From: Chryseobacterium oleae
GTDB taxonomy: Bacteria > Bacteroidota > Bacteroidia > Flavobacteriales > Weeksellaceae
Length of the DNA stretch: 64,000 bases
Direction of reading: 5' to 3'
Assembly (NCBI RefSeq): GCF_900115055.1
Contig: NZ_FOVD01000001.1
Coordinates: 992,001 to 1,056,000 of the forward strand
Every line of letters starts with the position of its first letter. Positions within the stretch are counted from its first letter, which is position 1. Positions 26,797-36,203 of this stretch are shown one piece after another. Made by a program: the position numbers and the translations under genes. The notes under the pieces are model-generated. The model saw only the letters and a program-made list of their open reading frames with translations. It did not search any database and was not told the DNA's origin.

Positions 26797-28026
26797 TTGA
26801 AATTTCCTTTATATTTCTCTAGAAAAATAGCGTTTTCCAAAGATAACAAAAATAACCTTTCAAGAGTGATCATCTTCATCGGCAGGCTTTCTGTAGCTTT
26901 GGGGATCATTGTTTCTCTGATTACCGTATCTACGGGATTCGGTTCAAAGAAAGCCATCAAAGAGAGACTGGCAGATTTCAGCGGACACATTACGATACGA
27001 TCCACTAGATCAAATTCTTCATACAATACTTCCGTTCTCGACAATCAGGGGTTAAATATTCAAAAGATCAAAGAACTTCCTGATGTAGAAAGTGTTCAGC
27101 GGTATGCTACGGTAACCGGAATTATGCGTAATGAACACAATTTTTCGGGGATTATATTTAAAGGAATCGGAAAAGATTTTGACAGCCTGAGATTCAAAAA
27201 ATTCCTTGTAGCCGGAACGACACCAAAAGTGACAGAAAAAGGATATAATAATGATGTAACGGTTTCACAGAAGATCGCTAATGACCTTCATCTTAAAGTA
27301 AATGACAGCATTGTTACCGTATTTTCAAAAGCTGATCAAAAACCAATCTACCGTAAATTCAGAATTATCGGGATTTACAAAACGGATATCAAGATGATTG
27401 ATGAACAGTTCGTCATCGGCGGAATTAATCATGTGAGAAAAATTCAGGAAATGAAACCTGATGAAATAGGTGGAATTGACATATTCTTTAAAAACGTCAA
27501 TGATATCGATAAAGATTTTCCGGACATTGAAAAACTGATCGGCTATAAAAACTACGCTGAAAAAGCAACAGACAAATTCCCGCAGATCAACGACTGGATC
27601 AGTATTTTCGACACTAATATCGCCCTGATCATCATCATTATGCTGATCGTTGTTGTCATCAATATTATTATGGTTCTTCTGATTCTGATCATTGAAAGAA
27701 CCAATTCTATCGGTCTTTTAAAAACATTGGGAGCAAGTAATTCACAGATCAGAGCAACTTTCATCAATTATACCCTGATCATCATGATTCCGGGGCTATT
27801 GTACGGAAATGCCATTGGTCTTGGCCTTATTTTACTTCAGAAATTTTTCGGTATTATTAAACTGAATCCTGAAAACTACTATGTAAGTACGGTTCCGGTG
27901 GATTTAAATCCGGTAGCTATTATTTCTATTTCATTAGGAATTCTGCTTATTTCCGGTCTGGCTCTGATTATTCCAAGCTACCTGATCAGCAAAATTTCTC
28001 CGGTGAAAGCAATTAAGTACAACTAG
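26797..28026 (+). CDS. ABC transporter permease of the LolC/LolE-FtsX type
   Basis: The first helix begins at LKFPLYFSRKIAFS, so I favour the TTG at 26797 as start (409 residues). The ATG at 26728 would add 23 basic residues and overlap the divergent NamZ-like gene by 65 bases. One N-terminal helix (about 28-48) is followed by a large periplasmic MacB-like domain and three C-terminal helices (IIIIMLIVVVINIIMVLLIL; YTLIIMIPGLLYGNAIGLGL; AIISISLGILLISGLALII), ending SPVKAIKYN. This topology fits lipoprotein-release permeases; the ATPase is not in the window. The substrate is inferred from family. Confidence 0.85.
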   Translation: MKFPLYFSRKIAFSKDNKNNLSRVIIFIGRLSVALGIIVSLITVSTGFGSKKAIKERLADFSGHITIRSTRSNSSYNTSVLDNQGLNIQKIKELPDVESVQRYATVTGIMRNEHNFSGIIFKGIGKDFDSLRFKKFLVAGTTPKVTEKGYNNDVTVSQKIANDLHLKVNDSIVTVFSKADQKPIYRKFRIIGIYKTDIKMIDEQFVIGGINHVRKIQEMKPDEIGGIDIFFKNVNDIDKDFPDIEKLIGYKNYAEKATDKFPQINDWISIFDTNIALIIIIMLIVVVINIIMVLLILIIERTNSIGLLKTLGASNSQIRATFINYTLIIMIPGLLYGNAIGLGLILLQKFFGIIKLNPENYYVSTVPVDLNPVAIISISLGILLISGLALIIPSYLISKISPVKAIKYN

Positions 28027-28196
28027 CAATGGCTCGTTGTCAATGGTCCATTGTGAATAGTCAATGATGAATGGCAGTAATTAATTTTATTGTCGTGAAA
28101 AAATTCACTATTGACTTTCCATCATTCACAATGCTATTAAAAAGGTCTTTCGTTAATAAAATTCACCATTAACCTTTGTCCATTGACTTTATAAAT
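28027..28196. repeat. Degenerate cluster of 'caatggtgaat' repeats
   Basis: Several short direct and inverted pieces (tcaatggtccattgtgaat, aattcactattgactttcc, aaaattcaccattaac) between the permease and cysteine synthase genes. No ORF. Confidence 0.55.
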
Positions 28197-28233
28197 CATA
28201 ATCTTTAATTTACGTAGCTAAATTTTAAAGCAT

Positions 28234-28241
28234 TATCTTTG
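28234..28241 (+). promoter_or_regulatory. -7 box of the cysteine synthase gene
   Basis: TATCTTTG fits TAnnTTTG and is followed by CACC; it lies 19 bases upstream of the ATG. Confidence 0.6.
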
Positions 28242-28260
28242 CACCGCTTATAAAACATTT

Positions 28261-29244
28261 ATGAAATACGCAAAAAATATTCTTGAAACGATAGGGAATA
28301 CACCTCTTGTAAAACTTAACAAAGTATTAGGAGAAGACTTTCCTGCATTAGTTTTAGCAAAAGTAGAAACATTCAATCCAGGAAATTCCGTAAAGGACAG
28401 AATGGCTCTTAAAATGATAGAAGATGCCGAAAAAGACGGCAGATTAAAGCCCGGAGGTACCATTATTGAGGGAACTTCAGGAAATACAGGAATGGGACTG
28501 GCTCTTGCAGCCATCATCAAAGGCTACAAATGTATCTTTGTAACCAATTCCAAGCAGTCTAAGGAGAAATGTGACATCCTTCGTGCTGTAGGCGCAGAAG
28601 TTATTGTCTGCCCTACCGATGTGAAGCCTACAGATCCGCGTTCTTACTATTCAGTGTCTAAAAGACTGGCTAAAGAAACAGAAAACGGATGGTATGTGAA
28701 CCAATATGACAACTTATCCAACAGAACGGCTCATTACGAATCTACAGCGCCTGAAATCTGGGAACAGACGGAAGGAAAGCTTACCCATTTCGTGGCAGGT
28801 GCCGGAACGGGAGGTACAGTGACCGGTTGTGGAACATTCTTCAAGGAGAAAAATCCAAACATTAAAGTAATCGGTGTTGATACGTACGGTTCTATTCTGA
28901 AGGAATTCCACGAAACGGGTGAACTTCATTATGATCATGCTTATACCTACATTACGGAAGGAATCGGGGAAGATATTATTCCTGAGAACTACGACATGTC
29001 TGTGATTGATCATTTCGAAAAAGTAACGGATAAAGACGGTGCTGTCTACGCTAGAAAACTGGCTAAGGAAGAAGGAATTTTCTGTGGATATTCTGCAGGA
29101 AGCGCGATTGCTTCTCTGATCCAGATGAAAGATCAGTTCACGAAAGATGATGTGATCGTAGTGCTTTTCCATGACCATGGTTCAAGATATGTAGGAAAAG
29201 TCTACAATGATGAGTGGATGAAGGAAATGGGTTGGTTAGATTAA
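28261..29244 (+). CDS. PLP-dependent cysteine synthase / cystathionine beta-synthase family
   Basis: A 327-residue fold-type II PLP enzyme. Lys45 in NPGNSVKDR forms the Schiff base. TSGNTG (72-77) binds the substrate carboxylate, and GAGTGGTVTG holds the PLP phosphate. There are no C-terminal CBS domains. The region VDTYGSILKEFHETGE and the YTEGIGEDIIP-like segment resemble cystathionine beta-synthase catalytic cores more than O-acetylserine sulfhydrylases, so either cysteine or cystathionine formation is possible. Monocistronic: it has its own -7 box and a strong terminator. Confidence 0.85.
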   Translation: MKYAKNILETIGNTPLVKLNKVLGEDFPALVLAKVETFNPGNSVKDRMALKMIEDAEKDGRLKPGGTIIEGTSGNTGMGLALAAIIKGYKCIFVTNSKQSKEKCDILRAVGAEVIVCPTDVKPTDPRSYYSVSKRLAKETENGWYVNQYDNLSNRTAHYESTAPEIWEQTEGKLTHFVAGAGTGGTVTGCGTFFKEKNPNIKVIGVDTYGSILKEFHETGELHYDHAYTYITEGIGEDIIPENYDMSVIDHFEKVTDKDGAVYARKLAKEEGIFCGYSAGSAIASLIQMKDQFTKDDVIVVLFHDHGSRYVGKVYNDEWMKEMGWLD

Positions 29245-29280
29245 TCAAAGACAGAAAGTAAATCCTTTTTATATAAATAG

Positions 29281-29309
29281 AAAATCAGAGCAGTTGCTCT
29301 GATTTTTTT
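29281..29309 (+). terminator. Terminator after the cysteine synthase gene
   Basis: Stem aaaatcagagc / gctctgatttt with a 4-base loop and a T run. Confidence 0.85.
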
Positions 29310-29835
29310 ATGGTTTAATATTTTTCTTTGCTACCTGTTTGAGCGTATCATAATCTGCTTTACTCATGGACTTCTTTGGAAACATATAATTGAACTTTCC
29401 CTCTAATGAAATGAATTCATTGTTGGCATCAAAGTACTTAAAATCTTCCCATTTACTTAATTCCTCCTGATGATTAAGATTCACATTAAAAATCTCATCA
29501 TTAAATCTGATCTCATACATTTCAGAATCCTCCAGAGACTTTAAATACCTGTTCACTTCTTTTTTCCATCGGGAAACTTTATTGATGCTCAAAGAGAGAT
29601 ACACTGTACACAGCAAAAATAAAAAGCTGACAAAATAAAGGATTCCAAATTTTTCTTTGCTTAAATCATCTTTAAAAAAGAATAAAATCAATAGAATTAA
29701 TCCTACAACTATCGTGGTAACGGTTTTTCCTTTGGTCGTCTGTGAAAAAAATAAACTTCCCTGATTGCCGCTGAAATAAATTTCTTCAAAATCCTTTCTG
29801 TTTACATGTAATTTAATGACTTTCTCTCCATTCAT
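29308..29835 (-). CDS. YcxB-like membrane protein
   Basis: 175 residues. An N-terminal strand region (VIKLHVNRKDFEEIYF) is followed by two transmembrane helices (TIVVGLILLILFFF and GILYFVSFLFLLCTVYLSL) and a C-terminal cytosolic domain with IRFNDEIFNVN and the ending YMFPKKSMSKADYDTLKQ. This pattern matches the YcxB-like C-terminal domain family; function unknown. It is convergent with cysteine synthase; the next upstream gene on its strand is cbpM, 44 bases away. Confidence 0.7.
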   Translation of the reverse strand: MNGEKVIKLHVNRKDFEEIYFSGNQGSLFFSQTTKGKTVTTIVVGLILLILFFFKDDLSKEKFGILYFVSFLFLLCTVYLSLSINKVSRWKKEVNRYLKSLEDSEMYEIRFNDEIFNVNLNHQEELSKWEDFKYFDANNEFISLEGKFNYMFPKKSMSKADYDTLKQVAKKNIKP

Positions 29836-29879
29836 TTTTTAGAAATATTTAGTTTGTTTTAAAGATGTACAAAACTAAA

Positions 29880-30182
29880 TTAAATATCTTCATATTGGTC
29901 ATTTATTGCAGAAAGTTTATTCATCAGATCACGGTTTCTGCGTTTTAAATCTTCCATTTTACGGAGCATATCACTAATAACTTCCAACCCCGGAAGATTG
30001 ATTTCCAGATCGTAATGCCAGTTGGTAAATCTTTCGAAAACGGGCAGATCTTCATATAACAAATATCGGACTTCATTCTCTGTTTCTATATTTAGTAAAC
30101 CAACATCCACCAATTCATCAAAAAAAGTGATCTCTATATTGTATATTTTTACGAGTTCTTCTCGCGATATTCTTTCACTCAT
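29880..30182 (-). CDS. cbpM: Chaperone modulator CbpM-like
   Basis: 100 residues. A MerR-like N-terminal fold (ISREELVKIYNIEITFFDELVDVG) is followed by a C-terminal coiled coil (MLRKMEDLKRRNRDLMNKLSA). CbpM proteins bind the J-domain of CbpA and restrain it. The gene starts 3 bases after the cbpA stop, the classic cbpA-cbpM arrangement, so assignment rests on both sequence and context. Confidence 0.8.
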   Translation of the reverse strand: MSERISREELVKIYNIEITFFDELVDVGLLNIETENEVRYLLYEDLPVFERFTNWHYDLEINLPGLEVISDMLRKMEDLKRRNRDLMNKLSAINDQYEDI

Positions 30183-30185
30183 GGC

Positions 30186-31103
30186 TTAGGAATTTTTAAG
30201 TTGTTCAAAAAGTTCTTTCTGCTTGTCTGTAAGATCTGTCGGCAATTTCACCTCGTAGGTCACGAAAAGATCTCCGGACTCACCTTCTTTTTTATACACC
30301 GGGAAACCTTTTCCTTTCAGTCTTACCGTTGTTCCGTTCTGGGTTTCAGGTTTTACTTTAAGGTTGACACTTCCGTCCAGTGTATTCACTTTTACGTCGC
30401 CACCTAAAAGAGCAGTATACAGATCAATGGATACTTTGGTTTTCAGATCATTCCCGATTCTTTCAAAATTGGGATCTACCGGAATATTGAATGTGATGTA
30501 GAGATCTCCATTTGGACCTCCATTAAATCCGGGACTTCCATGACCTTTCAGCTTAATCTGCTGACCGTCATATACACCGGCTGGGATGGTAATTCTTACC
30601 TTCTTACCATTGATCTCAAAAGTCTGCGGATGAGTCTGCGCAGCATCTTTTAAATTTAAATTCAGTTCAGCATTCACATCCTGTCCTTTGAATTTCCCGG
30701 AAGAGCTTCCTCTTGAGCTTTTCCCAAAGCCACCCCCTGCACCGCCAAACATACTCTGGAAAAAATCTGAAAAATCTTCACCTTCGCCGAAATCAGTGCC
30801 GGAAAATCCTCCGCTGCCGCCATAGTTCTGCTGTTGATGTTGCCTTTGCTCCTGTTGTGCTTTTTCATATTCTTCGCCATGCTTCCAGTTTTCTCCGTAT
30901 TTATCATACTTAGCACGATTTTCAGGATTACTGAGCACTTCGTTGGCCTCATTCAGTTCTTTGAATTTTTTCTCGGATTCTTTATCGTCCGGATTGAGAT
31001 CGGGATGTAATTTTCTCGCCAGTTTTCGGTAGGCTTTTTTGATATCATCCTGAGTGGCGCTTTTATCTACGCCTAAAATTTTATAGTAATCTATATAAGC
31101 CAT
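30186..31103 (-). CDS. cbpA: J-domain co-chaperone CbpA (DnaJ C-terminal type)
   Basis: 305 residues. The J-domain (1-70) has the HPD triad at 33-35, which stimulates DnaK ATPase. A Gly/Phe/Ser-rich linker (about 95-145, with [14 protein letters not shown]) leads to two C-terminal beta-barrel substrate-binding domains. There is no zinc finger, so this is a class B (CbpA) rather than class A DnaJ. It works in the cytosol with DnaK. It is in an operon with cbpM. Confidence 0.9.
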   Translation of the reverse strand: MAYIDYYKILGVDKSATQDDIKKAYRKLARKLHPDLNPDDKESEKKFKELNEANEVLSNPENRAKYDKYGENWKHGEEYEKAQQEQRQHQQQNYGGSGGFSGTDFGEGEDFSDFFQSMFGGAGGGFGKSSRGSSSGKFKGQDVNAELNLNLKDAAQTHPQTFEINGKKVRITIPAGVYDGQQIKLKGHGSPGFNGGPNGDLYITFNIPVDPNFERIGNDLKTKVSIDLYTALLGGDVKVNTLDGSVNLKVKPETQNGTTVRLKGKGFPVYKKEGESGDLFVTYEVKLPTDLTDKQKELFEQLKNS

Positions 31104-31145
31104 AGAAATGGGGTTTACTCAAATTTATGAAATTTATCTCTGAAA

Positions 31146-31176
31146 ATCAAAAGGCTATCTCATTTTTGAGATAGCC
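31146..31176 (-). terminator. Terminator after the S8 protease gene
   Basis: A perfect 10-bp stem, ggctatctca / tgagatagcc, with a TTTT loop; T-rich sequence follows on the minus strand. Confidence 0.75.
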
Positions 31177-31201
31177 CGTTATATAATAAACCTGTAAGGA
31201 A

Positions 31202-32524
31202 TTATCTATGAATAATCTTATCAATGGTACCATCTTTATCATAACGGTAATGTGATAAACTGTAGGTATTGGTAGCTCCATAGTTTCCGCTATAATTAAC
31301 ATTGTCATGCTCCCAATAGGCAGCCTTAACACTGCCATCCGCTGTTGGACTTCCCAGTAACACAACTCCAGCAGCATGAGGTGATGCCATGGAAGTACCA
31401 CTATCTACATGATAACCTCCATTTTTCGAAGTTGATTTCACCTTGTACCCCGGAGCAGCATAATCCACGCAAGTTCCATAACTCGAGAAGTAGGTCCAGA
31501 AATCTCCCTGAGCTATTGCAGAAATCGTATAAATATTAGCATGATTGACTCTTGCCGGTGAATAGTTATTAGCGTTATCATAAGAATTTCCAGCAGCTAC
31601 CGCTATTTTAATCCCTTTTTTAGCTACTTTTAAAAGAGTTGCATCAACAGCTGTATTTTTTGGTGCCCCAACACTCATATTAACCACATCACCTGCTGAA
31701 GCATTGACATACACATAGTCTAAAGCTGAAACCCATGTGGAAGGTGATCCCTGCCCTAAGGAATTTACCACTTTCAATGAAACAACAGTAGCGCCTGCAG
31801 CTACACCCACTACTCCTATATCATTATTAATTGCTGCAATAGTTCCTGCAACATGGGTTCCATGTCCGTGTCCGTCATCCGGATTATTATCTCCTATGAA
31901 TGACTTACTTTTCTGCGTATTGACATTAAGATCCGGATGATCCAAATCGATTCCCGAATCAATTACCCAAGCTGTTTTCCCGACACCGTTTCCTGCACCG
32001 CCAACTCTGGTGATTCCCCAAGGGGTCTCCTGTCCGGTAACAGCTTTGGAGGCTATTGTTTCTTCAGCCGGCTTCTCTAATAATGTGACTAAATAATCCT
32101 GTTCAATACTTTGTACCTTGCTATCTTTTTTAAGAAGTTCTACATCAGCATCAGTAAGGTTTTTAGCGACAAAACCCTCCAAAGCATTGCCAAAAACACT
32201 GGATATTTTCTGGTTATCAATACCTAATTTTAATCCTTCCTCATTACTTCTCATTTTACTTAATAACACGTTGTTGTTTCTCTCATAGCTTTCTTTACCA
32301 CCATCTGTACTTTTGGCAACTTCAAGGCCGTTTGCATTGAGAACCCCATCATTTAGAACTACAATATACTGCCCCGGAATAGGTTTTGAAGAGTCAGAAG
32401 AAACCGAACTCTTTAAGTCTGCGACCTCATTCCCTTCTTTTAAGTCACCCATTCTATCCGTGTTGCAACTTGCAGTGAATAAGGCAACCATCATTAATAA
32501 TGAAATTTTGCTTTTGTTTTTCAT
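31202..32524 (-). CDS. Subtilisin-like S8 serine protease, lipoprotein
   Basis: 440 residues with lipobox TASC (Cys20). The prodomain (about 50-150) is an inhibitor I9-like fold beginning IPGQYIVVLND. The catalytic triad is Asp189 (VIDSG), His224 (HGTHVAG) and Ser378 (GTSMAS), with oxyanion Asn313 (AAGN). After the catalytic domain only ~50 residues remain and there is no T9SS sorting domain, so it is a lipid-anchored rather than T9SS-secreted protease. Monocistronic. The AT-rich 302-base region upstream (32525-32826) holds its promoter. Confidence 0.92.
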   Translation of the reverse strand: MKNKSKISLLMMVALFTASCNTDRMGDLKEGNEVADLKSSVSSDSSKPIPGQYIVVLNDGVLNANGLEVAKSTDGGKESYERNNNVLLSKMRSNEEGLKLGIDNQKISSVFGNALEGFVAKNLTDADVELLKKDSKVQSIEQDYLVTLLEKPAEETIASKAVTGQETPWGITRVGGAGNGVGKTAWVIDSGIDLDHPDLNVNTQKSKSFIGDNNPDDGHGHGTHVAGTIAAINNDIGVVGVAAGATVVSLKVVNSLGQGSPSTWVSALDYVYVNASAGDVVNMSVGAPKNTAVDATLLKVAKKGIKIAVAAGNSYDNANNYSPARVNHANIYTISAIAQGDFWTYFSSYGTCVDYAAPGYKVKSTSKNGGYHVDSGTSMASPHAAGVVLLGSPTADGSVKAAYWEHDNVNYSGNYGATNTYSLSHYRYDKDGTIDKIIHR

Positions 32525-32826
32525 AATTTGTATTTTATTTTAGATTAACATGGTGCTAATATATTGTAAATAATTTAAATAAAACGCATTAATTAAATTA
32601 AATCAACAATTAAACATTAAATAAATTGTAAATAAAATAATAAAAACAATAATTATTAATTAAAATAATATTACAAAACACAATGAATTCTAATAAAATT
32701 TCACCAAAACATGAATAAATAGGTCAATTTACTCCAATTGCAATACACATCAAAAATCCAGTATGCTTCCATTCATTATCTATTTTACACTAAAAAAATT
32801 AACCTATCTTTGATAAAAAGCGTTAA
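32525..32826. other. AT-rich divergent promoter region
   Basis: 302 bases of very AT-rich DNA between the divergent S8 protease and symporter genes. Apart from the symporter's -7 box I see no ORF or structured element. Confidence 0.5.
32805..32812 (+). promoter_or_regulatory. -7 box of the symporter gene
   Basis: TATCTTTG, matching TAnnTTTG, 14 bases before the ATG at 32827. Confidence 0.55.
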
Positions 32827-34026
32827 ATGAAAGAAGTACTGAACAACTACTCAGGAATTATACTTTTACTTTTAGGGATTGTTGCAGGAAGCATCATAGG
32901 CATTGCTGCTCCGGGTATTGTGGACTATATTAAACCACTGGGTGATATCTTTCTGAACCTGCTTTTTGTGAGTGTAGTCCCGTTGGTATTCTTCGCCGTT
33001 TCCAATTCTATTGCTTCTCTGGAGCAACAATCTAAGTTTGGAAAAATCATTCTGGTGATGTCTTTCACCTTTCTGTTCTTTATTTTGACAGCGGCAGTTT
33101 TTACGATTTGTGCCGTTTATGTATTTCCTGTTTCAGGAGTTTCCGGAAGTTCGGAAATGATTTCTGAAGCCTCCAGCGAAGACAGCTGGGGGAACAGGAT
33201 TGTAAGTTTCTTCACTGTTGGAGAATTTACACAGCTGTTTTCGAGGCAAAATATGCTGGCTTTACTTATTTTCGCTTTTATGACTGGGTTTGCCGCCAGG
33301 AAGTCCGGAGAAAAAGGTCAGCCGTTCAGGCTTTTTATCGCTTCAGGATATGAGGTCATGAAGGAACTCCTTTTATTGATTATGAAGCTGGCTCCTATTG
33401 GTCTTGGAGCTTATTTCGCTTATCAGGTAGCTACATTGGGACCTCAGCTTTTTGGATTCTATGCTAAACCCTTAGGCCTTTATTATATCGCAGGAATCGT
33501 TTACTTCTTTGTATTCTTTTCACTGTATGCTTTTATGGCAGACGGACGAAAAGGAATTAAAAGTTTCTGGACCAATGCGGTCTATCCTACTCTAACTGCC
33601 CTGAGTACGTGCAGCAGTTTTGCTACAATGCCAGCGAATCTTCAGGCTGCTTCCAAGATCGGTATTCCGAATTCCATTGCGAACCTTGTGATCCCTATCG
33701 GAACCACGTTGCATAAGAACGGATCTTCCATGTCATCTATTATCAAGATCTATGTTGCTTTTCTGATTATAGGAAAAGATTTTTTTGACCCTGCTAATTT
33801 ACTGCTTGCCTTAGGAATCACAGTGTTTGTAAGCATTGTAGCCGGCGGAATTCCAAACGGCGGATATATTGGGGAGATGCTGATGATTTCAGTCTATAAA
33901 TTACCACAGGAAGCCATCCCTGCTGTGATGATCATAGGAACATTAGTAGATCCTTTAGCCACTGTTTTGAATGCTGTGGGGGATATTGTGGCGGCGATGT
34001 TTGTGAACCGGTTTGTCAAGGTGTGA
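32827..34026 (+). CDS. Dicarboxylate/amino acid:cation symporter (DAACS family)
   Basis: A 399-residue inner-membrane transporter with about eight helices and two re-entrant hairpins. Family signatures: ALSTCSSFATMPA for the first hairpin, IPIGTTLHKNGSSMSS for helix 7 (equivalent to the NMDGT region), GGIPNGGYIGEMLMIS for hairpin 2, and VDPLATVLNAVGDIVAA for helix 8. It imports dicarboxylates or acidic/neutral amino acids with Na+ or H+. The serine-rich motif is altered (SSFATMP rather than SSSTLP), so the preferred substrate is open. Confidence 0.88.
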   Translation: MKEVLNNYSGIILLLLGIVAGSIIGIAAPGIVDYIKPLGDIFLNLLFVSVVPLVFFAVSNSIASLEQQSKFGKIILVMSFTFLFFILTAAVFTICAVYVFPVSGVSGSSEMISEASSEDSWGNRIVSFFTVGEFTQLFSRQNMLALLIFAFMTGFAARKSGEKGQPFRLFIASGYEVMKELLLLIMKLAPIGLGAYFAYQVATLGPQLFGFYAKPLGLYYIAGIVYFFVFFSLYAFMADGRKGIKSFWTNAVYPTLTALSTCSSFATMPANLQAASKIGIPNSIANLVIPIGTTLHKNGSSMSSIIKIYVAFLIIGKDFFDPANLLLALGITVFVSIVAGGIPNGGYIGEMLMISVYKLPQEAIPAVMIIGTLVDPLATVLNAVGDIVAAMFVNRFVKV

Positions 34027-34192
34027 TGGGGAGAGAATAAAGAGCCAAGAATCAAGATAGAAAAGTCAGACATCAGACATTAGAAAAAAAGGGAAGAGTC
34101 ATTTCTTACCCGGTTGTTTTCCACTGGTAAGTTTAATTTTACTATGGCCCTTCACAAGCTATCCTATCAAAAAATATCAGACTATGTCCATT

Positions 34193-34576
34193 TTATTCAC
34201 TGCGTTTTACAGGTTCCAGATTTTCGTATTCTTCTTTCGTGAAGAGTCTGTAATTGACTTTGAATGTTTTTCCTAAAGGGGTTTCCAGAGAAAATCCTCC
34301 CGGCCCGAATCCGTCTGTTACATCCAGTGTGAAGTGAGAATATTTCCAGTATTCAAATAGGTCTCGGTCTATCCAGAATTCATGGCCTTTGATGGTTCCA
34401 ATCATGGCGTCATTCATCCGGGGAAAAAATCCGCCTTTCTCGAAGCATTGCGGTTGGGTGCCTTCACAGCATCCGCCTGCCTGGTAAAACATTAATGCAC
34501 CGTATTTATCTTCCAGTTGATAAATGACATCAAGTGCTTTTTCTGTTGCTGATAGTCTGGATATTGTGGTTTCCAT
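34193..34576 (-). CDS. DUF779 protein associated with aldehyde dehydrogenase
   Basis: 127 residues of the DUF779 family. It has a Cys-rich GGCCEGTQPQC (Cys36, 37, 44), a MIGTIKGHEFWID segment and DGFGPGGFSLE; the cysteines look suited to metal binding. DUF779 genes are often beside acetaldehyde dehydrogenase genes, and here it lies with AdhP-like and ALDH genes on the same strand. The biochemical role is not known. Confidence 0.8.
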   Translation of the reverse strand: METTISRLSATEKALDVIYQLEDKYGALMFYQAGGCCEGTQPQCFEKGGFFPRMNDAMIGTIKGHEFWIDRDLFEYWKYSHFTLDVTDGFGPGGFSLETPLGKTFKVNYRLFTKEEYENLEPVKRSE

Positions 34577-34861
34577 TTTTTCTTTTAATTAAACAATTAA
34601 GATACGAAGATTTTGATTAGCGATTATTACCTATTTCTGTGTGTTTTATTCGCAAAGGCGCTAAAGTTTTTTTATCCTCATTCTGTTTTAAGGCGCGAAG
34701 ATTTTATCTCCGATAAAATTGTATACCGCTGTCATGCTGAAAAATGCGGTTGATGAAACTCATCAGATTTGTATTCGCGCAGATTACACAAATGGCGCAG
34801 ATTTTTTTACTACCGAATATTTAGACAGTGAATATTTTCAAATATACTGTAACATCAGGAA
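34577..34861. other. Intergenic spacer made of repeat remnants
   Basis: 285 bases between DUF779 and the alcohol dehydrogenase terminator. It contains the repeat at 34650-34721 and a 'cgcgcagattacac / gcgcagattttttt' segment (34777-34808) related to the 'cacgcagatt' family. No credible ORF; the 65-codon frame at 34719 has no family-like features. Confidence 0.55.
34650..34721. repeat. Dispersed repeat, 'ggcgcaaagattttatctccgat' family, copy 2
   Basis: Matches 2738-2808: tcgcaaaggcgctaaag, then aaggcgcgaagattttatct and ccgataaaattg. Confidence 0.65.
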
Positions 34862-34893
34862 GAAAAAAGCCCGGCAAATGATTTCGCCGGGCA
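34862..34893 (-). terminator. Terminator after the alcohol dehydrogenase gene
   Basis: Stem gcccggc / gccgggc with a 10-base loop; on the minus strand a run of six T follows. Confidence 0.85.
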
Positions 34894-34907
34894 CATTAAT
34901 CCATTAT

Positions 34908-35942
34908 TTAATTTGAGCCGGCAATATCGAGGACGATTCTGCCATCTATCTGTCCTTTCTTCATTTTATCAAAAACATCATTGATATCTTCCAGTTTTGC
35001 AGAGGTTACCGTTGCTTTTACAAGGCCTTCATTGGCGAAATCCAGCGCTTCCTGAAGATCTTTCCTTGTTCCGACAATAGAGCCTCTCACGGTTATTCTC
35101 TTTAATACGGTTTCAAAAATCGGGAGTTCAAAAGAACCGGGAGGAAGGCCGTTGAGGGCAATGGTTCCTTTTCTTCTCAGTACATCTATTCCTTGCTTAA
35201 ATGCAATGGGAGAAACAGCTGTAATCAAGGCACCATGCATTCCACCGACTTCTTTATGTAAATACTGTCCAGGATCTGTAGTTTTTGCATTAACCACCAG
35301 ATCTGCTCCTAATTTTTTCGCCAGCTCCAGTTTGTCATCTGCGACATCAATAGCCGCCACATGCATTCCCATTGCTTTGGCATACTGAACTGCCACATGT
35401 CCTAATCCTCCTATTCCAGAGATGGCGACCCATTCTCCGGGCTTTGCTTCAGTTTCTTTCAATCCTTTATAAACGGTTACTCCCGCGCATAAAATTGGGG
35501 CAATCTCTAAAAAGTTGACATCAGATTTTAAATGTCCTACATATCTTGAATCTGCAATAACATATTCCGCAAATCCTCCATCTACACTGTAACCACCATT
35601 TTTCTGAGCTTCACACAATGTTTCCCAACCGGTAATACAGTAATCACAGCATCCGCAGGCACTGTACAGCCACGGAACTCCTACGGCATCTCCTTCTTTC
35701 ACCTGTGCCTCGGGTCCACAGGCAACTACGATTCCTACTCCTTCATGTCCGGGAATCAGGGGCATTTTAGGTTTTGCCGGCCAGTCTCCATCTACAGCAT
35801 GTAAATCTGTATGGCAAACTCCACAGGCGATTACTTTGACCAATACTTCATATCTTCCGGGTACTTTTACCGGAACTTCTTCTATTTTGAGTGGTTGCCC
35901 GTAGCCCTGAACTACAGCAGCTTTCATTGTTTTTGGAATCAT
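34908..35942 (-). CDS. adhP: Zinc-dependent alcohol dehydrogenase, AdhP-like
   Basis: A 344-residue medium-chain dehydrogenase that interconverts primary alcohols and aldehydes with NAD. Catalytic zinc ligands are Cys43 (CGVCHTD), His66 (PGHEGVG) and Cys152. The structural zinc lobe has Cys96, 99, 102 and 110. The Rossmann motif GIGGLG is at 176-181. With the ALDH gene 410 bases upstream, it could oxidise ethanol or similar alcohols to the acid. The long spacer suggests a separate transcript from the ALDH gene. Confidence 0.92.
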   Translation of the reverse strand: MIPKTMKAAVVQGYGQPLKIEEVPVKVPGRYEVLVKVIACGVCHTDLHAVDGDWPAKPKMPLIPGHEGVGIVVACGPEAQVKEGDAVGVPWLYSACGCCDYCITGWETLCEAQKNGGYSVDGGFAEYVIADSRYVGHLKSDVNFLEIAPILCAGVTVYKGLKETEAKPGEWVAISGIGGLGHVAVQYAKAMGMHVAAIDVADDKLELAKKLGADLVVNAKTTDPGQYLHKEVGGMHGALITAVSPIAFKQGIDVLRRKGTIALNGLPPGSFELPIFETVLKRITVRGSIVGTRKDLQEALDFANEGLVKATVTSAKLEDINDVFDKMKKGQIDGRIVLDIAGSN

Positions 35943-36018
35943 ATTTTTTTTGAGTTTAGTTGGTTATTTGGAGTTAATTGTCAATGGTGAATTGTGAATT
36001 TTACTAGCGGTCCATCAT

Positions 36019-36149
36019 TCACTATCGACTTGCGAAGCAAAATTGACTTTTCACATTTAAACTTTGTGAATGCTGAATCGTCAATGGTGAATCCTACTAC
36101 CAGCCGATCATTGACTATTGACTTGCGAAGCAAAATTGACTTTTCACAT
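36019..36149. repeat. Tandem pair of the 'TTGCGAAGCAAAATTGAC' repeat
   Basis: The two copies share gacttgcgaagcaaaattga and cttttcacat, at 36027-36056 and 36120-36149, separated by gaatcgtcaatggtgaat. The reverse-complement form occurs at 21721-21756 and a variant at 57541-57579. Confidence 0.75.
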
Positions 36150-36203
36150 GAAAAACAGCAACAGAATTTCTGCTTACCCGAAATAGTTCAGATAAGGGCC
36201 TCT

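Noticed and set aside
34719..34916. 65-codon ORF between DUF779 and adhP
   Set aside because: It is made of repeat remnants and the adhP terminator on the other strand; no family-like features.
36019..36149. A CRISPR array
   Set aside because: Only two repeat copies with a repeat-derived spacer, and no cas genes in the window.
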